NCBI GenBank assembly: GCA_900551625.1
Contig: URWZ01000017.1
Span: 1-13,760, forward strand
DNA length: 13,760 nucleotides
Source of the DNA: an uncultured Collinsella sp.
GTDB taxonomy: Bacteria > Actinomycetota > Coriobacteriia > Coriobacteriales > Coriobacteriaceae
Direction of reading: 5' to 3'
In this document: piece by piece, positions 6,400-13,712 of the stretch
How the letters are laid out: the number at the start of each line of letters is the position of its first letter
How positions within the stretch are numbered: position 1 is the stretch's first letter
Made by a program: the position numbers and the translations under genes
The notes under the pieces: model-generated
Told to the model about the DNA's origin: nothing
Databases searched by the model: none
The model's input: the letters and a program-made list of their open reading frames with translations, nothing else

Positions 6400-7863
6400 A
6401 TGTCAGATACGAAGGCGAAGAAGACAAACAGACGTTTTAAGTTCAAATTACCGCATGTCTATACGATCATGTTCTTGCTGATCGTTGTCTTTGCGGTCCT
6501 GACTTGGATCGTTCCCTCTGGTCAGTATCAGCGCAAGACGATTTCGACAGCGGCGGGCGAGCGTGAAGTCGCCGTTGCTGGAACCTATGAACAGGTTGAT
6601 AAGAACTACACCGATTCCGAGACCGGCGAGACCATCAATCTGGGCCAGGATATCTTCGCGGTTCTGCAAGCGCCCACCAAGGGCATCCAGGAGGCTGCCG
6701 ACGTCGTTGCGTTCGTCTTATTGATTGGCGGATCGTTCGCAGTCATCACCAAGACCAACGCTTTGAATGCCGGCATGAGCCGTGTGATTAAAAAGCTCAA
6801 GAACAAGGACATCCTCATCATTCCCATCACGATGACGTTGCTGTCCATTTGCGGCACTACGTTTGGTATGTCTGAGGAAGCCCTGCCGTTCTATGCCATC
6901 TTCATTCCCATCATGATGGGTATCGGTTATGACTCGATGACGGCATTCATCATCTGCTTCCTTGGTCCTAACCTGGGATATTGTGCTTCGACCATCGACC
7001 CGTTTAATGTTTTGATCGCCCAAGGCATCATTGGTATCGAGGGCAATCCTCAGCTGTGGCTGCGCGCCGTTTCTTGGGTCATCTTCACTGCCGTTGGTAT
7101 CGCATGGGCCATGCGCTACGCCATGCGTGTCAAGAAAAATCCCGAGTCGTCCATTGTGTACGAGGACGATAAGCTCAAGCGTGTTGAGTTTTCCGTGACC
7201 GATGCCTCCATCGAGGAAGAGTTCACTACCCGTCAGAAGCTCGTGCTTATCGATTTTGCCTGCGGCATGGGCATTATCGTCTGGGGTCTTGTTACCCAGG
7301 GCTGGTACATGAATGAGATTTCCGCCGTGTTCCTTGGTATGGGCTTGCTTGCCGGTATCCTGGGCGGCCTTGACCAGCAGACGATCGCCGAGGAGTTCGT
7401 TAAAGGCATTGCCGACTTTGCGTATGCCGCTATCGTCATCGGCATCGCTCGCGGTATCTTGGTCATCGCAGAGGGTGGCATGATCATCGACACCATCCTC
7501 CAGGCGCTCGCTACTGCACTGGCCGGTGCACCTGCCGCCGTCTACACCACGTTTATGTATATCGTCCTTGGCCTGCTCTCTTTGCTGGTTCCCTCGAGTT
7601 CTGGCCTGGCGGCGCTCACCATGCCCGTTATGGGCCCCCTGACCGAGCTCATGGGCCTCAATCCCGAGGCGGCCGTCACCGCGCTCCAGTTTGCCAACCA
7701 GACCATCAACACCATCAGTCCCGTGGCGGGCATGACGGTTGCCGGTCTTGCCGTGGCAAAGATCTCGTTTGGTCAATGGTGGAAGACCATTTGGAAGTTC
7801 TTCATTTTCATGGTCGTCTTTGGCCTGATCGTAACGGCAATCTCTGGCATGCTTCCGGCGTAG
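6400..7863 (+). CDS. YfcC/DcuC-family membrane carrier, likely importer of the operon's substrate
   Basis: A 487-residue integral membrane protein with roughly 10-12 hydrophobic segments. A basic cytoplasmic N-terminus leads into the first segment at about 20-38, ending in VPSGQY. A polar loop (about 42-85) follows, and a charged central loop (about 243-280) divides the protein. The motif VPSSSGLAALTMPVMGPL (397-414) and INTISPVAGM near 436 are typical of the YfcC/C4-dicarboxylate anaerobic carrier family. I start at ATG 6400, with GGAGG 5 bases upstream; an in-frame ATG at 6292 lies within the proposed promoter and has no ribosome binding site. It is the first gene of the operon. Enteric fructoselysine operons use an amino-acid permease (FrlA), whereas the Salmonella fructose-asparagine carrier FraA belongs to the DcuC group, so this carrier points to an Amadori compound other than, or in addition to, fructoselysine. 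The substrate is inferred. Confidence 0.9.
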   Translation: MSDTKAKKTNRRFKFKLPHVYTIMFLLIVVFAVLTWIVPSGQYQRKTISTAAGEREVAVAGTYEQVDKNYTDSETGETINLGQDIFAVLQAPTKGIQEAADVVAFVLLIGGSFAVITKTNALNAGMSRVIKKLKNKDILIIPITMTLLSICGTTFGMSEEALPFYAIFIPIMMGIGYDSMTAFIICFLGPNLGYCASTIDPFNVLIAQGIIGIEGNPQLWLRAVSWVIFTAVGIAWAMRYAMRVKKNPESSIVYEDDKLKRVEFSVTDASIEEEFTTRQKLVLIDFACGMGIIVWGLVTQGWYMNEISAVFLGMGLLAGILGGLDQQTIAEEFVKGIADFAYAAIVIGIARGILVIAEGGMIIDTILQALATALAGAPAAVYTTFMYIVLGLLSLLVPSSSGLAALTMPVMGPLTELMGLNPEAAVTALQFANQTINTISPVAGMTVAGLAVAKISFGQWWKTIWKFFIFMVVFGLIVTAISGMLPA

Positions 7864-7872
7864 GTGGTTGTG

Positions 7873-9456
7873 ATGTCTGATCGTTTGACGGTCCTGACGT
7901 CTAAGAGCGTCTTTACCGGTACGGGGGACCTGCCGTTTGAAGGTTTCGTAGCGGTCCGTGGCAATCGAATTGAGGCTGTTGGCACCAAGTGTGAGCTAGC
8001 TTCGTATTTGACCCAGGCGGACGAGGTAGTTGACCTGGGCGACCGCACCGTCATGCCTGGCCTGATCGATGTGCATACCTTCTATACAGGCTGGGCGCTG
8101 CGGACGTTGGGGCCTGATCTGTCCGGCATCGCTGATGCCAAAGAGGCCGTGTCGCTCTTGCGTGCATGGAAAGAAGATCGTCCGGATTGCGCGGCGGCTT
8201 TTGGCCACAACCTACCCGAAACGTTGGCATCGGATGCCGAGAACGCAAATACAGCAGCTGTGTTTGACGAGTGTTTTGGCGATATCCCCGTCGTCTGCTT
8301 TACACCGGGTGCGGATACCTGTGTTCTCAATGCTGCCGCCAGTGCGCGATACGGCTTCACACCCCAGGCGTGCTATGCCGAGAAGATCTGGCGCATGATG
8401 AGCGATTTCCTCGCGCTGCCCGAGGTGCGTGCAGGGTATTCGGACTACATGAGCATGCTTAACGAACGCGGCGTTACCGCCATCAAGGAGATGGCGTTTG
8501 ATGACTACTACGGCTTTGCCGACGAAATGGCTCGCCGTGAGGAATCTGGTGAGCTGACGGTTCGCGTCTCTATGATGTCGCAGCCGGTGGGCGCCGGTGC
8601 AAATCTGGCATATGCCCGCGAGGCGCGAGAGCGCTTCCGGGGACCGTTCGTTCGTTTTTCTGGCTTCAACCGTATGACCGATCGCGGCGTATGGGCGGGG
8701 CTTGCCGAGATGATAGAACCCTATGAGGACTCGGCCGATGCGGGCGCTGCCGGCAAGACGGTCGTCGAGGAACCAGAGTGGGATCTGATTGAGAACGAGC
8801 TGCGTGCAATTGATGCTGACGGATTCCGATATTCCTTGCATTGCCAGGGCGATGGCGCCGTTCGTCGCACCGTGGCGCTCTATGCCTCGCTGCCTCGAGA
8901 CGAGCATGGACGGATGCTTCGCCGCCATGCGATTACCGATCTCGAGAACTCTGACCCGACCGATCTTGTCGAGTTTGGCAAGTTAGGTGGAATTTGCGAG
9001 GTCTATCCGCAGATTCTGACGCTGGACCGACGCGAGGATTGCCTGTCGATGATGCGTCGACAAATTGGCGAGACGCGACTTTTGCACAGCTGGAATCGCC
9101 GCGGCATGGAAGATTCCGGATGCACAGTGTGCTGTGGAACGGATTTGCCGCTGCTGATTCCGAGCCTGGGCGAGTCAATCTACAGCGCGTGCGGCGGATT
9201 CTTCGCCGACGGACTGCCTGTGAATGAGGTCAACACGCTGACGCTTGTCGAGCTCTTGCGCGCTTGGACTGCCGGGGGCGCGTACGATCTGATGCGCGAA
9301 GACGAGCTGGGTACGCTCGAGGTCGGCAAGCTTGCCGATATCTGCGTGCTCGATCGGGATGTGTTTGACCTCGATTATCGCGACGCACGCGATCTTGCGG
9401 TTGATATGACGATGTCGGACGGACAAATCGTGTTCGATCGAAATAAGGAGGCATAA
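7873..9456 (+). CDS. Divergent YtcJ-like amidohydrolase with altered metal motif
   Basis: A 527-residue protein of the amidohydrolase superfamily, closest in layout to the YtcJ-like (Amidohydro_3) group. The N-terminal beta sandwich (1-60) ends in TVMPGLIDVHTFYTGWA, where family members have HxH; here H68 is kept but the second His is F70. Later positions look conserved: H323 in SLHCQGDGAV, H352 in RRHAITD and D424 in CGTDLPL. The C-terminal sandwich has LEVGKLADICVLD (482-494). The ATG at 7873 is chosen because TAGGTGG lies 5 bases before it; GTG codons at 7864 and 7870 are possible but badly placed. The gap to the carrier stop is 9 bases, and the TAA is one base before the next start, so it is a true operon member. 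It might remove an acyl, amide or peptide group from the imported Amadori compound. It may bind one metal only, or have lost activity. Confidence 0.85.
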   Translation: MSDRLTVLTSKSVFTGTGDLPFEGFVAVRGNRIEAVGTKCELASYLTQADEVVDLGDRTVMPGLIDVHTFYTGWALRTLGPDLSGIADAKEAVSLLRAWKEDRPDCAAAFGHNLPETLASDAENANTAAVFDECFGDIPVVCFTPGADTCVLNAAASARYGFTPQACYAEKIWRMMSDFLALPEVRAGYSDYMSMLNERGVTAIKEMAFDDYYGFADEMARREESGELTVRVSMMSQPVGAGANLAYAREARERFRGPFVRFSGFNRMTDRGVWAGLAEMIEPYEDSADAGAAGKTVVEEPEWDLIENELRAIDADGFRYSLHCQGDGAVRRTVALYASLPRDEHGRMLRRHAITDLENSDPTDLVEFGKLGGICEVYPQILTLDRREDCLSMMRRQIGETRLLHSWNRRGMEDSGCTVCCGTDLPLLIPSLGESIYSACGGFFADGLPVNEVNTLTLVELLRAWTAGGAYDLMREDELGTLEVGKLADICVLDRDVFDLDYRDARDLAVDMTMSDGQIVFDRNKEA

Positions 9457-9457
9457 G

Positions 9458-10309
9458 ATGTCTGAATCCAAACCGACGCTGCGCCGCGAGCAGATTGCGG
9501 GCATGAATATCCACTACATCATGTGGTCGCTCGATTACTTCCTTGATGTGCAGCAGCGTTTGGGCTTTGAGTCCATTGAGCTGTGGTGCGCAGAGCCGCA
9601 TGTGACGCTCGACCATACGGGCTACTTTGAGGCTGAGGTCCTGGCGAAAAAGGCTGCAGACCGTGGGCTTAGGTATCGTACTCTGTGCCCCGAGAACGTT
9701 GTCTATCCTTGGCAGTACTGCGCACGCAAGCCGCTGCATGAACAGCGCAGTCTGGCGTACTTTAAACACGGCATTGAGCTTGCCGAGGTACTTGGGTGCG
9801 ACCGTATGTCCATCAACTCGGGCTGGGGCGACTGGGACGAGGACCGCGAGGAAGCCTGGAAGCGCAGCCGCGAGCACTTGTCCATTCTGGCGGAGTATGC
9901 CGGCGAGCACGGTCTGGTGCTCACGATGGAAAGCCTGCGTCCCGAGGAGAGCAACCTTGTGACGACGGTTTCCGATGCGAAGCGCATGATTGACGAGGTC
10001 GCAAGCCCGTACTTACAGCCCATGGTTGATACAACCGCGATGGGCGTTGCAGGCGAGACGCTCGAGGACTGGTTTGCCGCCTTTGGTGATGGGGCAATTC
10101 ACGAGATGCACTTTATCGACGGTGACCCGTATGGCCATCTGGTGTGGGGCGATGGCAAGCACGATATGGACGCCTTCGTTGCCACACTCAACGCCCATGG
10201 TTTCGACGGCATGCTGGGCCAGGAAATCACGGACGGTCGTTACTACGATGACCCGGCGGCGGCTGATGCCAAGAACATGGCCGCATTCGAGAAATATCTG
10301 ATTGACTAA
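9458..10309 (+). CDS. frlC: FrlC-like sugar epimerase (xylose-isomerase-like TIM barrel)
   Basis: A 283-residue TIM-barrel protein of the AP-endonuclease-2/sugar phosphate isomerase family. The four metal ligands expected for this fold are visible: E158 in TMESLRPEESN, D191 in MVDTTAMG, H218 in MHFIDGD and E256 in GQEITDG. The early GFESIELWCAEPH (36-48) and the TMES, MVDT and MHFID stretches match by eye the corresponding segments of E. coli FrlC, which interconverts fructoselysine and its C3 epimer psicoselysine. That activity would let the pathway use the epimer. The start has AAGGAGG upstream, and the ATG follows the amidohydrolase stop after one base. Length is close to FrlC (276 residues). 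Other sugar epimerases share the fold, so the assignment rests on similarity plus the FrlB and FrlD neighbours. Confidence 0.8.
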   Translation: MSESKPTLRREQIAGMNIHYIMWSLDYFLDVQQRLGFESIELWCAEPHVTLDHTGYFEAEVLAKKAADRGLRYRTLCPENVVYPWQYCARKPLHEQRSLAYFKHGIELAEVLGCDRMSINSGWGDWDEDREEAWKRSREHLSILAEYAGEHGLVLTMESLRPEESNLVTTVSDAKRMIDEVASPYLQPMVDTTAMGVAGETLEDWFAAFGDGAIHEMHFIDGDPYGHLVWGDGKHDMDAFVATLNAHGFDGMLGQEITDGRYYDDPAAADAKNMAAFEKYLID

Positions 10310-10371
10310 AACAACTATCGGCCACGCAACCAACGTCATTGATTGCGGCCCAAACAAGAAAGGAACTGGAT

Positions 10372-11340
10372 ATGAACGCACACGATCTGATCAAAGAGGC
10401 AATTGCCGAGAAGGGCAAGTTCGACAGCGTCTACTGGATTGCTTGTGGTGGCTCCATGATCGATTTGATCCCGGCTCACGAGCTTCTGCAGCGCGAGGCA
10501 ACCACCTTCACTTCGTATATCTATACGGCTCGCGAGTTCGATATCATGCGTCCGCGTCGTCTGGGCGAGAAGTCCCTGGTCATTGCTTGCAGCCACAGTG
10601 GCAACACCCCCGAGGTCGTTGAGGGCTGCGAGATTGCCCTTGCCGCCGGCGCTACGGTGATCGCCCAGACCGACAACGCTGGATCTAAGATCGACTCCGG
10701 CAAGTGGACCACGTGGGTCTACCCATGGGGCGAGGGCGTGCCGCAGGCTGAGGTCCCCGCTGGCATTTCGCTGTCGCTTGCGGCCGAGCTGCTCGATCAG
10801 CAGGAGGGCTACGCCGATCTTGCCGATATGTATGCCGGTATCGCCGAGATGGATAAGATTCTTCCCCCGGCACGTGAGAAGGTAAATGCCGAGCTGGGCG
10901 ATCGTTTTGCCAAGCTTTGCCAGGAGCACGAGTTCTTCTATATTCTGGGCAGCGGTCCCAACTTTAGCCAGACCTACGGTTTCGCTATCTGCTCTCTTAT
11001 GGAGATGCAGTGGCAGCACTGCAGCTACATCCACTCTGCCGAGTACTTCCACGGCCCCTTCGAGGCTACTCAGGATGGCGTTTTTTACTTCCTGCAGATG
11101 GGCTCCAGCGAGTGCCGTGCTATGGACGAGCGCGCCCTGGCGTTCCTTAAGACGCATACCGATACGCTGATGGTGCTCGATGCCAAGGAGTACGGTATGG
11201 AAGCCGTGCCGGCGAGCGTCCGTGCCTATCTGGACCCGGTGCTGTTCTACGCCATGAACTGCGAGCTGCGTGCTGCACGCGGCAAGGTGTTTGATCACGA
11301 TCCCGATTTCCGTCGCTATATGGGTGTTGTCGAGTACTAG
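10372..11340 (+). CDS. frlB: FrlB/FraB-like Amadori-6-phosphate deglycase (SIS domains)
   Basis: A 322-residue protein with two SIS domains (about 15-140 and 180-300). FrlB splits fructoselysine 6-phosphate into lysine and glucose 6-phosphate; FraB does the same for fructose-aspartate 6-phosphate. The first domain has IACGGS (23-28) and SHSGNTPEVV (74-83). In the second, LMEMQWQH and SAEYFHGPFE place E211 and H227 exactly 16 residues apart, the same spacing as the catalytic E214 and H230 reported for Salmonella FraB and as in E. coli FrlB. The C-terminus, HDPDFRRYMGVVEY, closely resembles the FrlB end. The start at 10372 has AAAGGAAC upstream. The gap before it (62 bases) is the longest within the operon and contains a small hairpin. 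The product glucose 6-phosphate can enter glycolysis through Pgi. FrlB versus FraB specificity is not decided by these motifs. Confidence 0.88.
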   Translation: MNAHDLIKEAIAEKGKFDSVYWIACGGSMIDLIPAHELLQREATTFTSYIYTAREFDIMRPRRLGEKSLVIACSHSGNTPEVVEGCEIALAAGATVIAQTDNAGSKIDSGKWTTWVYPWGEGVPQAEVPAGISLSLAAELLDQQEGYADLADMYAGIAEMDKILPPAREKVNAELGDRFAKLCQEHEFFYILGSGPNFSQTYGFAICSLMEMQWQHCSYIHSAEYFHGPFEATQDGVFYFLQMGSSECRAMDERALAFLKTHTDTLMVLDAKEYGMEAVPASVRAYLDPVLFYAMNCELRAARGKVFDHDPDFRRYMGVVEY

Positions 11341-11354
11341 AAGGGACAAAGGCC

Positions 11355-12218
11355 ATGGCATTTAACGTTAACGCGCTCGGATTTGGCGACAACGTCGTCG
11401 ATCGCTACGAGCATATCCACACCATGTATCCTGGCGGCAACGCGGTGAACTTCGCCGTTTATGCCAAGAAATGCGGTGCCGCACGTTCCGCATACATGGG
11501 CATTTTTGGCAATGACGCCGCTGCCGAGCATGTCATTGCAAGCCTCGAGGATGAGGGTGTCGAGCTTGACAAGTGCGAGCAGATGATTGGCGAGAACGGA
11601 GCGGCTCGCGTGACCGTCGTCGACGGTGACCGTGTCTTCCTCGGCTCCAACGAGGGCGGTATCCGTGGCGATGCGCGCTATGTCCTCGATCGCTTTGACC
11701 TTGCGTACATGAAGCAGTTCGATGTGGTTCATTCGGGCAACTATTGCTTTACCGAGCGCGAGCTGCCCAAGCTGAAGGCTGCGGGCGTCACGGTCTCTTT
11801 TGACTTTTCGGACGACTCCACCGACGAGTACTACGAGCAGATTGCGCCCTACGTCGATTTCGCTTTCTTTAGTGCGGCGGATGCTGCGAGTGAGGACGAG
11901 ATTCGCGAGCGTCTGGCATGGGTGAAGGGCCTGGGTCCGCGTTTTGTGTCGGCTACGGCGGGCGCCGAGGGCTGCATTGCTTACGACGGCGAGCGTTATT
12001 ACCGCCAGCTGGCTAAACCGGTAACGGACATGAAGGACACCATGGGAGCGGGCGACTCGTTCCTCACTTCGTTTTTGATGTGCTATCTCGATTCCGCCAA
12101 GCGTGGAGAGGATGGCGCCGAGGCTATCGAGCGCGCGCTCGACTTTGCTGCCGGGTTTGCCTCGACCGTGTGCGGCATGGAAGGTTCTTGGGGCCACGGA
12201 GCACCAATCGTCGAATAG
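11355..12218 (+). CDS. frlD: FrlD-like PfkB-family kinase (Amadori compound 6-kinase)
   Basis: A 287-residue ribokinase-type (PfkB) sugar kinase. It would phosphorylate the fructosyl group of the imported Amadori compound at C6, making the substrate of the deglycase encoded just upstream. Visible motifs are FGDNVVDRY at the N-terminus, PGGNAVNFAVY (26-36) for sugar binding, SFDFSDD (148-154), and the PfkB signature DTMGAGDSF (228-236), in which D234 is the catalytic base. GGNAVN, DFSD and DTMGAGDSF all have direct counterparts in E. coli FrlD. The gap to the deglycase gene is 14 bases and AAGGGA lies before the ATG. It is the last operon gene and is followed at once by a strong hairpin. The C-terminal GMEGSWGHGAPIVE resembles the FrlD end YHGAW. 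Assignment to this kinase group is strong; the exact substrate is not. Confidence 0.9.
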   Translation: MAFNVNALGFGDNVVDRYEHIHTMYPGGNAVNFAVYAKKCGAARSAYMGIFGNDAAAEHVIASLEDEGVELDKCEQMIGENGAARVTVVDGDRVFLGSNEGGIRGDARYVLDRFDLAYMKQFDVVHSGNYCFTERELPKLKAAGVTVSFDFSDDSTDEYYEQIAPYVDFAFFSAADAASEDEIRERLAWVKGLGPRFVSATAGAEGCIAYDGERYYRQLAKPVTDMKDTMGAGDSFLTSFLMCYLDSAKRGEDGAEAIERALDFAAGFASTVCGMEGSWGHGAPIVE

Positions 12219-12224
12219 CCGAGC

Positions 12225-12258
12225 GGTCCCGGGGAGGTGCAGGATCCTCCCCGGGACC
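12225..12258 (+). terminator. Perfect 13-bp hairpin after the frl-like operon
   Basis: A 13-bp perfect stem (12225-12237 with 12246-12258, GGTCCCGGGGAGG and complement) with an eight-base loop starts 6 bases after the kinase stop. No T-run follows; the inverted-repeat element begins two bases later. By position it is the operon terminator. Confidence 0.7.
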
Positions 12259-12260
12259 TC

Positions 12261-12491
12261 GTGTGCAAAAAATGCCAAATATGAGTACTGTGACTAATTT
12301 AGTCGCAGCAAAATCAACCCCTTCAGATGTGATTTGAGCGTCTGGAGGGGTTTAAGATTTGCGAAAACGCAGGATGAATGACTGTAAAAGCTTTAATTAG
12401 CGGACAATCGAGGATTATTCTGGCGGTTGGAAAGTTAAAAGAAATGTATCCATTCCGGTAGCAGTACTCATATTTGGCATTTTTTGCACAC
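12261..12491. mobile_element. MITE-like element with 30-bp perfect terminal inverted repeats
   Basis: The ends, 12261-12290 and 12462-12491, are exact reverse complements over 30 bases, beginning GTGTGCAAAAAATGCC. Between them lie 171 bases. The element is about 40% GC by hand count, well below the neighbouring genes. It contains no convincing gene; a 67-codon frame crossing it has no ribosome binding site. No obvious target-site duplication is seen: the left flank is GACCTC and the right flank is CAGGGG. It lies 42 bases after the kinase stop and 6 bases from the tatD stop, between convergent genes, where an insertion does no harm. It could be a non-autonomous transposable element, a dispersed palindromic repeat, or a long bidirectional terminator or structured RNA. 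Copies elsewhere in the genome cannot be tested here. Confidence 0.6.
12311..12360. repeat. Internal hairpin inside the inverted-repeat element
   Basis: AACCCCTTCAGA (12316-12327) pairs with TCTGGAGGGGTT (12341-12352) over 12 bp with one wobble, around a 13-base loop. The flanks AAATC (12311-12315) and GATTT (12356-12360) pair as well, after a three-base bulge. A 13-base near-palindrome, GACTAATTTAGTC (12292-12304), lies just before it. Together with the 30-bp ends this gives a nested fold. Confidence 0.55.
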
Positions 12492-12497
12492 CAGGGG

Positions 12498-13280
12498 TTA
12501 GCGAAGGTCAAAAAAAGAGCGCGCATTTGTTAAAACTATCGACTCGATGCGCTTTGCGTCGCAGTTTTTGAGCGAGGTGATGCGTTCTGAGGTCCTTGTG
12601 AGCGACCTGATGAGCGACTGCGCGCTTGTTTCTGTGTTTGGCTCGGCCGGCGCATCGGTCTCGAGCAGTAGGCGGTCGAGTGGAATCTGTCGTGCGTATT
12701 CGCGACCGCGCTTGGTCGCGAGCATGCGTTCGTTGACGGAAAAATAGCAGCCCGCATTACGCGCGCGGGTGAGTTCGTCCGAAGTGCCGCTAAACCAGTG
12801 GAAGATGATAGCGGGGGAGTCGGGGTTTGGGATGAGTAGTCCATGCGATTCGAGGACGTCCAGTACGGCTCCTGCCGAACGAACGGCGTGAATTGATATC
12901 ACGCGCCCGGTAAGAGGATGCTGCACGAGCGCATCGCAGAGCCGGTTAAGTGCCTGTATTTGTAGCGGCTCACTTCCAGCAAAGCGCGCGGAAAAGTCGA
13001 GTCCGACTTCGCCGATGTAGCGTTCTTGGGCAGCAACTTCGCAAAGCAGATTGACTTCGGCAAAACCGCAGTGGCCATCGGCGAGCCACCAGGGGTGAAG
13101 CCCAACGCCGGCGATGATGCCCGGGTGGCGACGAGCGCGCTCGTTTGCGGCCGAAAAGTCGCGTGGATCGACGCCGCAATCAAATAGACCCAAGCCCAGC
13201 GCCGTTGCCTCATCGGCAACGGCGTCCGGGTGAGCCATTAAATCAAGATGGCAGTGTGCATCAAATAACCGGGGCTCCAT
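12498..13280 (-). CDS. tatD: TatD-family metal-dependent hydrolase (DNase)
   Basis: A 260-residue TIM-barrel hydrolase of the TatD family; characterised members are metal-dependent 3'-5' exonucleases acting on single-stranded DNA or RNA. The full set of metal ligands is present: H9 and H11 in DAHCHLD, E91 in YIGEVGLDF, H131 in ISIHAVR, H161 in FHWFSG and D209 in LLETDAP. Length is normal for the family. The ATG at 13280 places DAHCHLD at the expected N-terminal position; the ribosome binding site is weak (GGAG about 12 bases upstream). The start lies 14 bases after the tcdA stop, so the two genes are probably co-transcribed and may be translationally linked. The 3' end abuts the inverted-repeat element, with 6 bases between its stop codon and the repeat. 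Confidence 0.93.
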   Translation of the reverse strand: MEPRLFDAHCHLDLMAHPDAVADEATALGLGLFDCGVDPRDFSAANERARRHPGIIAGVGLHPWWLADGHCGFAEVNLLCEVAAQERYIGEVGLDFSARFAGSEPLQIQALNRLCDALVQHPLTGRVISIHAVRSAGAVLDVLESHGLLIPNPDSPAIIFHWFSGTSDELTRARNAGCYFSVNERMLATKRGREYARQIPLDRLLLETDAPAEPNTETSAQSLIRSLTRTSERITSLKNCDAKRIESIVLTNARSFFDLR

Positions 13281-13294
13281 CTCGGCGCGCTCCG

Positions 13295-13712
13295 CTAGTC
13301 CAAGCGCTGGCCATCGGCGCGCACGCGCTCGGTGCCGCGGCCACTGATCTGGCGGATAACCTCGCCGGCAATCATCTGGCCCATGATGGGCGGCATAAAG
13401 CTGGCGGTTCCGAGCTCGGTGCGCTCGTGGATATTGGAAGGGTCGCGAGGCTGTGTCTTAACCGATTCCTCGCAGCTAAACAGTACATGCAGACTCTTGA
13501 TTCCGCGCTTCTTGCATTCTTTGCGCATGATGCGGCTCATGGGGTCACGTACCGTATCGAAAATGTCGGCAAAGCGGAGGCACTCGGGATGGAGCTTGTT
13601 GGCCCCGCCCATGGAGCTAACCAAACGGATGTCGTGGTCCTGAGCATATTTGGCAATGGTGAGCTTGGCCGAGATGGTGTCGATGGCGTCGACGATGTAG
13701 TCGATCTTGCCC
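13295..13712 (-). CDS. tcdA: tRNA threonylcarbamoyladenosine dehydratase (TcdA), 5' partial at contig edge
   Basis: Only the last 138 codons are real genomic sequence; the 5' part is cut off by adapter. The visible frame begins GKIDYIVDAIDTISAK, a conserved stretch of the ThiF/E1-like family that in TcdA follows the nucleotide-binding region. The segments LVSSMGGANK, IFDTVRDP and VLFSCEES, followed by the PIMGQMIAGEVI helix, have counterparts in E. coli TcdA (CsdL). TcdA uses ATP to cyclise the t6A modification at position 37 of ANN-decoding tRNAs. The N-terminal GxGGVG nucleotide-binding motif would be upstream and is missing. The predicted start peptide MCIRDR is translated adapter and must not be annotated. 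The gene precedes tatD on the same strand with a 14-base gap. Another ThiF-family dehydratase cannot be fully excluded on this fragment. Confidence 0.85.

Noticed and set aside
6718..7776. Long minus-strand frame (352 codons) opposite the carrier gene
   Set aside because: It is the antisense shadow of the GC-rich carrier gene; its product is rich in His/Asp/Gly and matches nothing.
10336..12278. Long minus-strand frames (341 and 313 codons) opposite the deglycase and kinase genes
   Set aside because: The plus-strand genes carry clear SIS and PfkB motifs and ribosome binding sites; the antisense frames do not.
12261..12491. CRISPR array
   Set aside because: The 30-base repeats are inverted, only two, and separated by 171 bases; no array of direct repeats or cas gene is present.
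12323..12526. 67-codon minus-strand frame across the inverted-repeat element
   Set aside because: It overlaps the tatD end, has no ribosome binding site and translates the inverted repeat itself.
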